The notes below the pieces were generated by a model, which searched no databases, was not told the origin of the DNA, and saw nothing but the letters and a program-made list of their open reading frames with translations. Positions 26,180 through 35,009 of a DNA stretch of 35,279 nt are shown piece by piece. Location of the stretch: positions 1 to 35,279 of the forward strand of contig CAMERU010000004.1 in NCBI GenBank assembly GCA_945935925.1, in the 5' to 3' direction. A program made the translations under genes and the position numbers. The number at the start of each line of letters is the position of its first letter. Within the stretch, counting starts at the first letter, position 1. Source of the stretch: an uncultured Clostridia bacterium (GTDB lineage Bacteria; Bacillota; Clostridia; Oscillospirales; Ruminococcaceae).

Positions 26180-27397
26180 ATGGAAAACAAATTTCTCGGA
26201 CTGACCCCGCCCATGGGCTGGAACTCATGGAACACATTCACATGGCAGATAAACGAAGAACTGATAAAGCAGGCGGCTGACGCTATCGTTGAGAACGGGC
26301 TTAAAGACGCGGGCTACGAATACGTTGTCATAGACGACTGCTGGAGCGAAAAGCAGCGCGACGAAAACGGCAGGCTCGTCCCCGACCGCCGGAAATTCCC
26401 CAACGGAATGAAGGCTGTCGCGGACTACGTTCACTCCAAGGGGCTGAAATTCGGTATGTATTCCTGCGCGGGCACTCATACCTGCAGCGGGCACCCCGGA
26501 AGCTTCGAGCACGAATTTGTCGACGCGGCTACATTCGCGGAATGGGGCGTGGATTACCTCAAATACGACTACTGCTACAAGCCCGACCATATCCCCGGCG
26601 AGGTGCTGTACAAGAGAATGTCCCTCGCGCTGCGCAACTGCGGCAGGGATATAATGTTCTCCGCCTGCAACTGGGGCAACGACGATGTATATAAGTGGAT
26701 AAGAGAAAGCGGCGCGCACCTTTTCCGCTCCACGGGCGATATTCAGGACAGCTGGGAGTCCATAAAGCGCCTCGCGCTCTCTCAGATAGGAAACGAGTGC
26801 TACGGCGGGAACTACTGCCACAACGACATAGATATGCTTGTCGTTGGTATGCACGGCGGCAGCAATAACGAATGGATAAACTCCTCCTCCGACGGCGGCG
26901 TCAACGTCATCGCCGACAGTGCGACCTCCGCTGCCCCCGCTAAAATAGGCGGCTGCACCGACGCCGAGTACAAGACCCATTTCTCCCTCTGGGCAGTTAT
27001 GAACAGCCCGCTCATGATAGGCTGCGATATCCGTAACATGACCCCAGAAACAAAGGAGATACTCACCAACAAGGACGTTATCGCCATAAATCAGGATATC
27101 GAATGCCGCGGCGCATACTGCATCAGGCAGTGGAACAACCCCGAAAACGTGTTCTCGCTCGTCAAGCTGATGTCAGACGGCAGCTATGCTGTCGGTATGT
27201 TCAACTTCGGCGACCGCGACGGCGAGATGTCGCTTCAGTTCTGGGATATCGGTCTTCCCTACGCAAGCGGCAAGGGCTTCGAAATTTACGACTGCTGGAA
27301 GCACGAAAGCCTCGGCAGATTTACCGAGCGCTTCGTGACCACCGTCGCGCCGCATGACTGCATGGTGCTCCGCGCGCGCCTTGTCGATATGAAGTAA
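26180..27397 (+). CDS. GH27 alpha-galactosidase
   Basis: This 405-residue glycoside hydrolase family 27 enzyme should remove alpha-1,6-galactose from galactomannan oligosaccharides or melibiose-type sugars. The family start LTPPMGWNSWNTF is at ~8-20, VIDDCW at 50-55, the nucleophile Asp130 in YLKYDYC and the acid/base Asp187 in FRSTGDIQDSW. A beta-sandwich C-terminal domain follows (~310-405). There is no signal peptide, so it is cytoplasmic, unlike the mannanase downstream. AAGGAGA precedes the ATG. Confidence 0.95.
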   Translation: MENKFLGLTPPMGWNSWNTFTWQINEELIKQAADAIVENGLKDAGYEYVVIDDCWSEKQRDENGRLVPDRRKFPNGMKAVADYVHSKGLKFGMYSCAGTHTCSGHPGSFEHEFVDAATFAEWGVDYLKYDYCYKPDHIPGEVLYKRMSLALRNCGRDIMFSACNWGNDDVYKWIRESGAHLFRSTGDIQDSWESIKRLALSQIGNECYGGNYCHNDIDMLVVGMHGGSNNEWINSSSDGGVNVIADSATSAAPAKIGGCTDAEYKTHFSLWAVMNSPLMIGCDIRNMTPETKEILTNKDVIAINQDIECRGAYCIRQWNNPENVFSLVKLMSDGSYAVGMFNFGDRDGEMSLQFWDIGLPYASGKGFEIYDCWKHESLGRFTERFVTTVAPHDCMVLRARLVDMK

Positions 27398-27400
27398 CGC

Positions 27401-27604
27401 ATGGATAACTGGAAGACCTGCAAGGAATGCGGCGCGCCGCTCGGCTCGGACGATATCGCGATAAATCAGAAGCTTATTTCGCGCAATGTTCGGGAATTTT
27501 TCTGCATAGACTGCCTTGCCGTGTACTACCGCACTACATCAGAGGTTATAAGACAGCGAATAGAGTATTACAGGAAAAGCGGCGAATGCACGCTCTTCCG
27601 CTGA
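27401..27604 (+). CDS. Small zinc-ribbon protein
   Basis: This 67-residue protein has two CxxC knuckles (CKECG at ~7-11 and CIDC at ~35-38) separated by about 25 residues, as in zinc ribbons, then a basic helix. Function is unknown. It begins 3 bp after the alpha-galactosidase stop with only a weak ribosome site, so it is probably translationally coupled. The mannanase gene follows after 18 bp. A role in the operon (nucleic-acid or protein contact) is possible but not shown. Confidence 0.75.
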   Translation: MDNWKTCKECGAPLGSDDIAINQKLISRNVREFFCIDCLAVYYRTTSEVIRQRIEYYRKSGECTLFR

Positions 27605-27622
27605 CATGAAAGGATAAGGGAT

Positions 27623-28981
27623 ATGAAAAAGCTCCTCTCTGCCGTTCTCGCGGCGGCAATGGCGGTATCTCTCGCCGCCTGCACAAAGTCCTCCGTGGAC
27701 GAAAGCATTCCTGCCGACAGCTCCGCTTCCGACGCGGTCACCTCCGACGGCACCTCCGCCGACGGCACAACAACGGGCGGCGCGCTGTCCAACCCCGTTA
27801 AATTCACCGCCGAGGGCGATATCGACATGGAAGCCGCTCTCTCATACGAAACGGATTTCGACGCGCTCAAAGCGTCGCTCGCCGCAAAGACTGTCGACCT
27901 CGATAAGCCCGTTTCCGAAAACGCTCTCAAAAACGAAAACACCATGGAGGTTTTCAACTACCTGCGCAGCATTTACGGAAAGCAGATATTATCCTGCCAG
28001 CAGCAGATGGACGTAAACAAGATGTATGAGGATAAGGTGTTCTACCTTGCCTCGGAGGATCTCCCCGCAATGAGGGGCTTCGACTTCATTTTCTGCACAG
28101 GCTCCTACGAGGACACAAGCATGGTCGACGGCGCTATCGAATGGGGCAGGGACAACGGCGGACTTGTCACCTTCACATGGCACTGGAACGTTCCCCGCGA
28201 TATCAACGACAGCTCGCAGGGCTATGCGTTCTATCAGGAGGACATCATAAACTTTGACCCGCTCAAGGCGACTACTCCCGGCACAAAGGAATACGAGGTA
28301 GCCGTTCACGACATAGACAAGATAGCAAGCTATCTTCAGAGAATGGAATCGGAGGGCATTACCGTTCTGTTCCGCCCGTTCCATGAAGCAAGCGGATCGT
28401 GGTTCTGGTGGGGACTTCAGCCCGCGGACAAGAAGCTCATAAAGGACGGCACCTACCCCGAGACCTATCAGCGCCTTTGGTATATGATGTTTGACCGCCT
28501 TGAGAATTACCACAAGCTCACCAACCTCATATGGGTGTGGAACGGACAGAGCAAATACACCACCGTTGACCCCAACACCTACGATATCGCGGGTATTGAC
28601 TTCTACGCCGACAAGCTGGACCATTCTCCCGCGACAAGCAAGTATGAGGAGCTGAAAAGCTACACCTACGAGGGCAAAATGCTCGCGCTCTCGGAGGCGG
28701 GCTATATCCCCGACCCCGATCAGTGCATGGCTGAGGGCGTGACATGGCTCTACTACATGATCTGGAACGGCGACTTCGTTTATGAGGGCACAGGCGGAAT
28801 GCCTATCACCGACATGAAGGGCACTCCCCGCCCCAACCCCGAGCGCATTACCGAGGAGCTTATCAAGCAGTATTTCTCAAGCGACAACCTCGTCACATGG
28901 AACAAGCTGCCGCAGTTCCGCTCGTCAAAGCATGATCTTCCCGAAGGCATAAGCGTCTGGAATTATTTCAGAACACAGTAA
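27623..28981 (+). CDS. GH26 beta-mannanase lipoprotein
   Basis: This 452-residue lipoprotein (lipobox SLAAC, Cys 20) has a Ser/Asp/Thr linker to ~60 and a GH26 catalytic barrel. The acid/base Glu255 is in FRPFHEASGSWFWWG and the nucleophile Glu358 in LALSEAG. It should cut the beta-1,4-mannan backbone at the cell surface. No carbohydrate-binding module or dockerin is visible. AAAGGATAAGGG precedes the ATG. With the cytoplasmic GH27 enzyme it forms a small galactomannan-use operon; no transporter is present in the window. Confidence 0.95.
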   Translation: MKKLLSAVLAAAMAVSLAACTKSSVDESIPADSSASDAVTSDGTSADGTTTGGALSNPVKFTAEGDIDMEAALSYETDFDALKASLAAKTVDLDKPVSENALKNENTMEVFNYLRSIYGKQILSCQQQMDVNKMYEDKVFYLASEDLPAMRGFDFIFCTGSYEDTSMVDGAIEWGRDNGGLVTFTWHWNVPRDINDSSQGYAFYQEDIINFDPLKATTPGTKEYEVAVHDIDKIASYLQRMESEGITVLFRPFHEASGSWFWWGLQPADKKLIKDGTYPETYQRLWYMMFDRLENYHKLTNLIWVWNGQSKYTTVDPNTYDIAGIDFYADKLDHSPATSKYEELKSYTYEGKMLALSEAGYIPDPDQCMAEGVTWLYYMIWNGDFVYEGTGGMPITDMKGTPRPNPERITEELIKQYFSSDNLVTWNKLPQFRSSKHDLPEGISVWNYFRTQ

Positions 28982-29020
28982 TGACCCGGCGGAATATTAT
29001 CTGACATACAGCAATAAAGC

Positions 29021-29056
29021 AACCGGCTTACGATATTGATTCGGCAGCCGGTTTTG
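29021..29056 (+). terminator. Probable terminator of the galactomannan operon
   Basis: AACCGGCT (29021-29028) pairs with AGCCGGTT (29046-29053), running into TTTT on the plus strand. The flanking ACAGC/GCTGT can extend the pairing. The U-tract is short, so efficiency is uncertain. Confidence 0.6.
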
Positions 29057-29098
29057 CTGTACCTGTCGTTGATGGAACTTACGGAAGAAAACACAAAA

Positions 29099-29342
29099 GA
29101 CCCGAGAAGATCTTTCTTCTCGGGTGCAGCTTGTCGAAAAAATACGTTTTGCCCGCGTAGCGGGCATTTTAAATCCGTTTTTTGCCACGGGTCTCCCGGG
29201 GCAAAAAACACTTCTATCCGCGCAAGTGTGCGGTATGGCGGCTATGCCGACATACCGTGCGCGCAGTGCGGATGCTCTCTGTCGGAAAAATCTTTAGACT
29301 TTTTCGACAGACTGAGACCCGAGAAGATCTTTCTTCTCGGGT
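29099..29342. repeat. Hairpin-packed element bounded by identical palindromes
   Basis: Two identical copies of an 11-bp-stem palindrome (ACCCGAGAAGA / TCTTCTCGGGT, at 29100-29125 and 29317-29342) bound this block. Just inside, TGTCGAAAAA (29132-29141) is inverted as TTTTTCGACA (29300-29309). Between them are four more stems: GCCCGC/GCGGGC (29151-29165); TTTTTTGCC/GGCAAAAAA with an inner CGGG/CCCG (29178-29208); CGGTATG/CATACCG with inner CGGC/GCCG (29231-29257), framed by ATCCGC/GCGGAT; and TGTCG/CGACA (29280-29309). No ORF was seen. It may be a MITE-like or REP-like element, or a set of bidirectional terminators between convergent genes. Confidence 0.6.
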
Positions 29343-29354
29343 CGAATTATAATT

Positions 29355-31274
29355 TTAGGGAAGGTCGCGCGGTCTGCGCTTGTACCTTGCCTTGTCGGAA
29401 TACATCAGCCTGTCGGCAAGCTCGAGCAGCGAGTCAATGCTGTTCACGCCCTTGAGCGGTGAGCAGAACAGCCCTATGCTGACATTAACGGTGAACGGAT
29501 AGCCCGACGACTTGTTAAGCGTATCCAGCGCGGCGAAAAATCTGCGGCGGTAGCTTTCGCCCTGCTCCTGCGCATTGCCGCAGCACACCTTTGCGACAAC
29601 AAATTCATCACCGCCGAAACGGGAGCATATTGTTTCATCGTCGCCCGCCGCAGCTTCGGTCAGCGCTTTTGCTGTGACGATAAGCGCGTCGTCGCCCGCC
29701 GCGTGTCCGAAGCGGTCGTTTATTCCCTTCATGTCGTTAAGGTCAGCGGAGATGATGAAGATATCCTTATCCGAGCTTACGCCGTCGAAGCTGCCCGAGA
29801 ACTTGTCGTAAAATCCGTATCTGTTATAAATGCCCGTAAGCTGGTCATGCGTGAACAAAAAGCTCAATCGGCTGTTGAGCAGCGATAAATGCTCATGCAA
29901 ACGCATCATCTCAAGGCAGCGGTTCAGCGTCGTCGAGAAAGCACAGAGGCGGTCGTTGTGCCGGTTCTGCCCGACATACGGTGTAACATAATAACCCATT
30001 ACGCTGCTCTGAAAAAACACAGGAAAAATGAAAAGCGTCCGCGCCATACCCGAGAAGGCGTTGTCAAGGTCGGGAAGAAGCTTCTCCGAGCCGAATACCG
30101 TGCCTTCCGCACAGGGATAGTTCTCGATTGAGCTGCTGAACATCACCATCTGCTGCGGATAGCTCGTTTCGGGGATCTCGTCCGAGTCGGACCCGCCGCT
30201 GAAATAATCCGTAAACGCCTTTGTAAGGCAGAGCGCCGAGCCCTTGAAGCCGTATTCCCTCATAACGTCTAAAACATTTTCGGTGGTCGGGTTCGCCGCG
30301 ATCTTGTTTTCCATATTATCCAAATGCGTGTCAAAATCGCGCAGTTCCTCATACCCCCTGACATAACCGGTGAGCATACGGTTCCTCTGCGCGCTGTTCC
30401 TCGCCTTGCAGCCGCAGCTCTCCGAAAATACGGGTTCATAAAAAACACGCGCGGTATAAGGCTCCCTTGAAACGCCCGATGAAATTTCCTCTATTATATC
30501 AAGAACGGTCTGCACCTTCCTGTCGCTGTCGCAGACCGCAGTGCACAGCCGCGGGTCGTGATAGCGCTCCATCTCGATACCGTCGAAGCCCGTTACGATA
30601 ACATCGTCGGGCACACTGTAACCGTGCTCGATGAGCTTTGTGCAGACCGCTATCGCCATTGCGTCGTTACAGCACACAAATGCGTCGGGGAGCGGCTCGC
30701 CGCTCGCAAAAAAAGCGTCCATTGCCTCATAGGTAGGTCCGTCCCAGAAATTTCCGTAAAGGATATCCCCATCAGTGAGCTCCAGCCCGTGGCGCTTCAT
30801 GACCTCCGCGCAGCTGTTCACCCTCGTGAGCGAAAATTCATTGTCGGGAAAACCCGCCATGACCTTTATACGCTTGCAGCCGTGAACGGAAATAACGTGC
30901 TCAACAATATCGCCGAACGCCTCGCCGAAGCCGAGGTCGCAGAAATACGCGCCGTCAAGCTTCTCCGCTACGGAAATGACGGGCGTGTCGTTTTCGATAC
31001 ATCTGTCGACAATCTTTTTAACAACGCTGCGGTCGTGGATATAAACGGGAAGTATCACCATCGCGTCAATGATATCACAGTTGAATATATCAAAAACGGA
31101 GCTGGCGCCGCGATCGCTGCTGTTAAAATAAAACAGGTCGCCGAAGCACTGGAAGACGAGAACGCGGTATTCGCCGCTTTTTTCTGCGGCAAGCGCAAGG
31201 GAGTCTATGAAATTCTTGACAGGTTCCTTATGAACAGAAGTGCAGCATACACCGATAGTTTTAATTTTTTTCAA
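29355..31274 (-). CDS. LacI-type sensor domain fused to GGDEF diguanylate cyclase
   Basis: This 639-residue protein has no signal peptide, membrane segment or HTH, so it is a cytoplasmic sensor. Residues ~5-280 are a LacI/periplasmic-binding fold (IDAMVILPVYI, FVCCNDAMAIAVC, VIVTGFDGIEMERY). Residues ~300-480 are an unassigned, possibly GAF-like or helical linker. From ~485 a GGDEF domain follows, with DLNDMKGINDRFGHAAGDDA and the active site RFGGDEFV near 555. The inhibitory I-site RxxD is absent (DDET). It probably makes c-di-GMP in response to a small sugar. The start is TTG, with AAAGGGGG 8 nt upstream. Confidence 0.88.
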   Translation of the reverse strand: MKKIKTIGVCCTSVHKEPVKNFIDSLALAAEKSGEYRVLVFQCFGDLFYFNSSDRGASSVFDIFNCDIIDAMVILPVYIHDRSVVKKIVDRCIENDTPVISVAEKLDGAYFCDLGFGEAFGDIVEHVISVHGCKRIKVMAGFPDNEFSLTRVNSCAEVMKRHGLELTDGDILYGNFWDGPTYEAMDAFFASGEPLPDAFVCCNDAMAIAVCTKLIEHGYSVPDDVIVTGFDGIEMERYHDPRLCTAVCDSDRKVQTVLDIIEEISSGVSREPYTARVFYEPVFSESCGCKARNSAQRNRMLTGYVRGYEELRDFDTHLDNMENKIAANPTTENVLDVMREYGFKGSALCLTKAFTDYFSGGSDSDEIPETSYPQQMVMFSSSIENYPCAEGTVFGSEKLLPDLDNAFSGMARTLFIFPVFFQSSVMGYYVTPYVGQNRHNDRLCAFSTTLNRCLEMMRLHEHLSLLNSRLSFLFTHDQLTGIYNRYGFYDKFSGSFDGVSSDKDIFIISADLNDMKGINDRFGHAAGDDALIVTAKALTEAAAGDDETICSRFGGDEFVVAKVCCGNAQEQGESYRRRFFAALDTLNKSSGYPFTVNVSIGLFCSPLKGVNSIDSLLELADRLMYSDKARYKRRPRDLP

Positions 31275-31303
31275 AAACGTCGCCCCCTTTTCCCCGAATA
31301 TTT

Positions 31304-31320
31304 ATAATATAGTATATTAT
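31304..31320 (-). promoter_or_regulatory. AT palindrome with possible -10 boxes
   Basis: ATAATATA-G-TATATTAT is a perfect 8-bp inverted repeat between mreB and the sensor-GGDEF gene. On the minus strand it holds overlapping TATAAT-like sequences, so the sensor gene may have its own start here. The matching -35 region inside mreB is poor. Confidence 0.35.
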
Positions 31321-31321
31321 A

Positions 31322-32338
31322 TTATCTGAAACCGTAAAGCTGAACCTGCTCGAAGCCGTCAAGCAGATCGTCGGACATCTTGAACGCGGTGTCAACGCCG
31401 CGCGCAACGCACTCGATAGGCTTATCCGCAACATAGCACGGCGCGCCGACATTCTCCGAAATGAGCTCCGCGAGCCCGCCCAGCATTGCTCCGCCGCCGG
31501 TCAGCATTATTCCGTTTGAGAGGATATCGCCGACAAGCTCGGGCGGCGTCGACTCAAGCACGAGCTTTACCTGCTCGACTATCTCCATCGCGTTATCGTG
31601 GAGCGCCTCGTATATATCCGCGTCGCTTATCTCAATGCTTTCGGGAAGCCCCTTGAGCAGATGTCTGCCGCGAATGATCATCTTCTTTTCGCCCGTGGGA
31701 GCAAACACGTTTCCTATCTCTATCTTAGCCTTTTCGGCTGTCTTTTCGCCGATGAGTATTTTGTATTTCTGTGTGATATGGCGGATTATCGCCGCGTCAA
31801 ACTTGTTGCCCGCCATTTTTATGGAGCGCGACTGAACAATGCCGTTAAAGGAAACGATAGCCACGTCAGCCGTGCCGCCGCCGATATCAACGACCATTGT
31901 GCCGTTGGGCTTTGAAATGTCAACGCCCGCGCCGATAAGCGCCGCGATAGGCTCCTCGATAAGGAAAACCTTTCTCGCGCCCGCCGAGAGCGCCGCCTCG
32001 ACCACCGCCCTGCGCTCGACGTCCGTAACGGAGCTCGGAACGCAGAGAACGACCCTCGGCTTTACCATGAAGCCGCCGTTTACCTTGTGGATAAACTCCT
32101 TTATCATAGCCTGCGTCATGTCGTTGTCGGAAATTACTCCGTCCTTCAGCGGGCGCACCGCCACGATGTATTCAGGCGTTCTGCCGATCATTCTGTATGC
32201 CTCCGTCCCGACCGCGACGACTGCCTTCTTTTTCTTGTCGTAAGCGACAACGGACGGTTCGTTTAATACAATGCCTTTTCCCGCGACAGTGATGATGATA
32301 TTCGCGGTACCGAGGTCAATTCCTATATCAAGTGCCAT
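31322..32338 (-). CDS. mreB: MreB/Mbl-type actin homologue
   Basis: This 338-residue actin-fold ATPase forms filaments that guide cell-wall synthesis. Nucleotide-binding motifs are visible: phosphate 1 DIGIDLGTAN near 4-13, phosphate 2 VVDIGGGTADVA near 158-169, and the adenosine motif ILSNGIMLTGGGAMLGGL near 286-303. It stands alone without mreC or mreD, like mbl or mreBH loci, so the exact paralogue is unclear. AGGAG lies 10 nt before the ATG. The sensor-GGDEF gene follows after 47 bp of very AT-rich DNA. Confidence 0.93.
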   Translation of the reverse strand: MALDIGIDLGTANIIITVAGKGIVLNEPSVVAYDKKKKAVVAVGTEAYRMIGRTPEYIVAVRPLKDGVISDNDMTQAMIKEFIHKVNGGFMVKPRVVLCVPSSVTDVERRAVVEAALSAGARKVFLIEEPIAALIGAGVDISKPNGTMVVDIGGGTADVAIVSFNGIVQSRSIKMAGNKFDAAIIRHITQKYKILIGEKTAEKAKIEIGNVFAPTGEKKMIIRGRHLLKGLPESIEISDADIYEALHDNAMEIVEQVKLVLESTPPELVGDILSNGIMLTGGGAMLGGLAELISENVGAPCYVADKPIECVARGVDTAFKMSDDLLDGFEQVQLYGFR

Positions 32339-32398
32339 TTTCTGTTATCTCCTGTTTCTGTTCCGACACATCGAGTGCCTTTTTAAATACTCTGTTTT

Positions 32399-32427
32399 AT
32401 TATATCACCTTTTGTCGGGAAATGCAA
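32399..32427 (-). promoter_or_regulatory. mreB promoter
   Basis: On the minus strand TTGCAT (32422-32427) and TATAAT (32399-32404) are 17 bp apart, with an extended TGA before the -10. The predicted leader is about 55 nt. Confidence 0.8.
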
Positions 32428-32448
32428 CTAATATAACAATATTTTTGT

Positions 32449-32482
32449 AAAAAAAGAAACCGCTGTATATCGCAGCGGTTTC
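32449..32482 (-). terminator. Terminator of the DUF4870-like gene
   Basis: GAAACCGCTG (32456-32465) and CAGCGGTTTC (32473-32482) form a perfect 10-bp stem with a 7-nt loop, followed on the minus strand by seven T residues. Confidence 0.88.
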
Positions 32483-32503
32483 CATGTGTTAAAATGGGTA
32501 ATA

Positions 32504-32815
32504 TTACTTGAGAATCTGAATGCCGCCGATAATGGGCAGGGGCTTCTCTTCGCCGTTGGCAGCGTTGATTATTCCTATTATCATAAGAACCAGAACAACG
32601 ATATCGGCAATACCGGCAACAATGGAAATGATCCAGCCGATGAACGGAATGAAAGCTGTAATGCTTGCGATAACGGAAAGCGCCAGACCTGCAATGGCAA
32701 GTACGAGAGCCTGATTAAGGTGGAACTTTGCGCCCTCCTTATCGCCCGCAAGGTAAGCGACAAGAAATCCGATCCATGTAAGATATGCAACAATGCCTGT
32801 TGTTTTTGCGTCCAT
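32504..32815 (-). CDS. Small DUF4870-like membrane protein
   Basis: This 103-residue protein has three hydrophobic segments (about 7-23, 33-55 and 58-85) and resembles DUF4870/Tic20-like small membrane proteins (TWIGFLVAYLAGDKEGAKFHLNQALVL). Its function is unknown. It is a single-gene unit with its own consensus promoter and terminator. GGAGG precedes the ATG. Confidence 0.8.
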   Translation of the reverse strand: MDAKTTGIVAYLTWIGFLVAYLAGDKEGAKFHLNQALVLAIAGLALSVIASITAFIPFIGWIISIVAGIADIVVLVLMIIGIINAANGEEKPLPIIGGIQILK

Positions 32816-32869
32816 AAATAACCTCCATAATATAATACCTGAGCAAATTTGCAGAATAACTGCATATTA

Positions 32870-32898
32870 ATTGTATAATAAATATCTTTACTTGTCAA
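32870..32898 (-). promoter_or_regulatory. Promoter of the DUF4870-like gene
   Basis: On the minus strand a perfect TTGACA (32893-32898) and TACAAT (32870-32875) are 17 bp apart. The predicted leader is about 48 nt. Confidence 0.85.
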
Positions 32899-32932
32899 CC
32901 TTTTATTCCATAAGTGTGCAATATTTTCGCTC

Positions 32933-34354
32933 TTATTTGTCAAAAAAACCAATTATTCTGCTTTTCGCCGCCAGTGCTTCGTTAAATCTGTCCAAATATT
33001 CGTATGGGTATTTGAGGTTGGAAATGCGCTCAATTCGTTTTTTGGGAACATCGACAAGCTTTGTCGAAGCGCCCGCGCCGACGGCGATGATGGTCTGAAC
33101 CTCCTCCATGATGAAAACGTTGTACAGGCTCTCGGTGCCGCGCTTTGCGTAGCCCGTGTTTTCGCAGTTGTCGGCGGTATTTTTCTGGCGGTAGAGATAA
33201 TACGGCTCGTAGCCGCAGGCGGCAAGCCTTTCATGCGCATATGACAGCATTTCAAAAGCGCCCGACAGCTCGCTCTCACGCTCGCGGAACAGCCGCGCCG
33301 CACGCTTCAGCGAAAGCGAATGCACCGTTATATTCTCAGGCGCAAGCTCGCACACGCGGTCAAGGCTCCTCCTGAACCCCTCAACGTCGTCCGTCGGAAG
33401 TCCCGCGATGAGATCCATATTTATGCTGTCGAACCCGACCTCCCGCGCAAGCTCATAGGCGCGCTCGGTCTGCGCGGCGGTGTGCCGCCTGCCTATCGCT
33501 TCGAGGACGCTGTCGTTCATCGTCTGCGGATTTACCGATATCCTCCGCGCGCCCGCCGCCTTTATCGCCTCCAGCTTTTCGCGGGTGATGGTGTCGGGTC
33601 TGCCCGCCTCGACAGTAAATTCCCTTACTCCCGAAAGGTCAAAGCGCTCCAGCGCGCCGAAAAGCCGTTTCAGCTGCTCCGCGGAAAGCGTTGTAGGCGT
33701 GCCGCCGCCGAAATATATCGTGTCGAGCCTGAGCCCCGCCGCCCGCGCCGCTTCTGCCGCCGCGCCTATCTCCTCGCACAGCCTGTCAAGGTAATCCCCG
33801 ACAAGCCCCGCCGCCTTGTCCACCGAGTGGCTGACAAAGCTGCAATAGCTGCACCTCGTCGGGCAGAACGGTATCGAAACATAAAGGCTGAACGACCGCT
33901 CGGGGATACTCCCGATAAGCGGGCGCTGTATCTCGTTTATCCTGTGGGCAAGCCTTGTCTTTTCCGGGGCGACAAGCAGCCGCTCCGCCGCCGTCCGCTC
34001 GTCGATATCCGCAAGCAGCTTCACGGGGCGTATTCCCGTCAGAATGCCCCACGGCGGCATGACCCCCGTGTATTCCGAAAGCACTCCGTACAGCAGTATG
34101 CAAAGCTCCCTTTCCTGCTCCTTGTCGGGCGTATCTGCGGGAACGACCGTTTCCCTGCGCCCGCAATGCTCCCCCGCGCGGAGCTCGACCGAAAGGGTAA
34201 CGCTCTCGCCGTCCCGAATGCGCTCGGTAAGGCAGAAATCGCCGCAGGCGTCCTCCGCGCTGTGCGACAGCGTTATCTTAACAGGCGGGAAAAAGCTTCG
34301 GAAAAGGCGCTCCGCTTCGTATGCGAACGGGTGACCGCTGAAAATAAGTGTCAT
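32933..34354 (-). CDS. hemZ: HemZ-type radical SAM coproporphyrinogen dehydrogenase-like protein
   Basis: This 473-residue protein matches the HemZ branch of the HemN-like radical SAM family. The cluster motif CxxxCxxC is at 164, 168 and 171 (PFCPTRCSYCSF), followed by YFGGGTPTTLSAEQL and NMDLIAGLP. The HemZ-specific N-terminal ~150 residues are present. It is annotated as oxygen-independent coproporphyrinogen III oxidase-like, though HemN-family members also include HemW-type chaperones, so the reaction is unproven. The frame is open upstream to 34471, but GAGGAG fixes the ATG at 34354, 10 bp after the hydrolase stop. Confidence 0.87.
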   Translation of the reverse strand: MTLIFSGHPFAYEAERLFRSFFPPVKITLSHSAEDACGDFCLTERIRDGESVTLSVELRAGEHCGRRETVVPADTPDKEQERELCILLYGVLSEYTGVMPPWGILTGIRPVKLLADIDERTAAERLLVAPEKTRLAHRINEIQRPLIGSIPERSFSLYVSIPFCPTRCSYCSFVSHSVDKAAGLVGDYLDRLCEEIGAAAEAARAAGLRLDTIYFGGGTPTTLSAEQLKRLFGALERFDLSGVREFTVEAGRPDTITREKLEAIKAAGARRISVNPQTMNDSVLEAIGRRHTAAQTERAYELAREVGFDSINMDLIAGLPTDDVEGFRRSLDRVCELAPENITVHSLSLKRAARLFRERESELSGAFEMLSYAHERLAACGYEPYYLYRQKNTADNCENTGYAKRGTESLYNVFIMEEVQTIIAVGAGASTKLVDVPKKRIERISNLKYPYEYLDRFNEALAAKSRIIGFFDK

Positions 34355-34364
34355 GCCGCGCTCC

Positions 34365-34997
34365 TCAGTACGCCCCGATGTAGGGGTTGTATTTCTTCTC
34401 GTTTGAGAGCGTCGTCGGCTCGTCATGACCGCAATATATCGTGTAGTCGCCCTCGATGAGGTTAATGTCATGGAGCGTCTGCTTCATCTGCGTCCTGCTG
34501 CCCGAATAGCCGTCCGTTCTGCCTGTCGCGCCGCGGAAAAGCACGTCGCCCGAGAAAATGACGTTCCCGAGCGTCCTGCAGAACAGCAGGCAGCTCCCCG
34601 CAGTATGCCCCGGCGCAGCCATGACCTTAAATTCAACGCCGCTCGCCGTAAATTCCTCCCCGTCGGAAAATGTCCTGTCGGGGACAACGGGTCGGAACTC
34701 CGTCCGCGGCATGAAGTCCGCCCAGCTTTTCGCGGCGCTTGACAGCATTTCCGCGTCAAGCGCGGGCGCAAGCACCTCCGCGCCTGTCTGCTCCTTTAAC
34801 GCGGCTACTCCCGCGAAATGGTCGAAATGCCCGTGCGTTAATACTATCGAGCCGAGCGTCAGCCCGTTCGACTGCAGGAATATCATCACCTCCGTTGCAG
34901 AAGCGGGGTCAATAACCACCGCCTTATTATCTGCCGCAGGAATAATATAACAATTCGCCCCAAGCTCCCCGAGAGGGAGCATATAAACATCTTTCAT
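34365..34997 (-). CDS. Metallo-beta-lactamase-fold hydrolase (GloB-like)
   Basis: This 210-residue enzyme has the full metal site: THGHFDH at 54-60, PGHTAGS near 128-134, FSGDVLF and CGHDEPTTL. It matches the small YqgX/GloB-like group in Firmicutes, related to hydroxyacylglutathione hydrolases; the true substrate is unknown. GGAGA precedes the ATG. It forms a short operon with hemZ downstream and the GIY-YIG gene 12 bp upstream. Confidence 0.88.
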   Translation of the reverse strand: MKDVYMLPLGELGANCYIIPAADNKAVVIDPASATEVMIFLQSNGLTLGSIVLTHGHFDHFAGVAALKEQTGAEVLAPALDAEMLSSAAKSWADFMPRTEFRPVVPDRTFSDGEEFTASGVEFKVMAAPGHTAGSCLLFCRTLGNVIFSGDVLFRGATGRTDGYSGSRTQMKQTLHDINLIEGDYTIYCGHDEPTTLSNEKKYNPYIGAY

Positions 34998-35009
34998 AGC
35001 TTTTCTCCG

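Noticed and set aside
29099-29342. CRISPR array
   Set aside because: Only two copies of the repeat, 217 bp apart, each self-palindromic, with no regular spacers and no cas genes.
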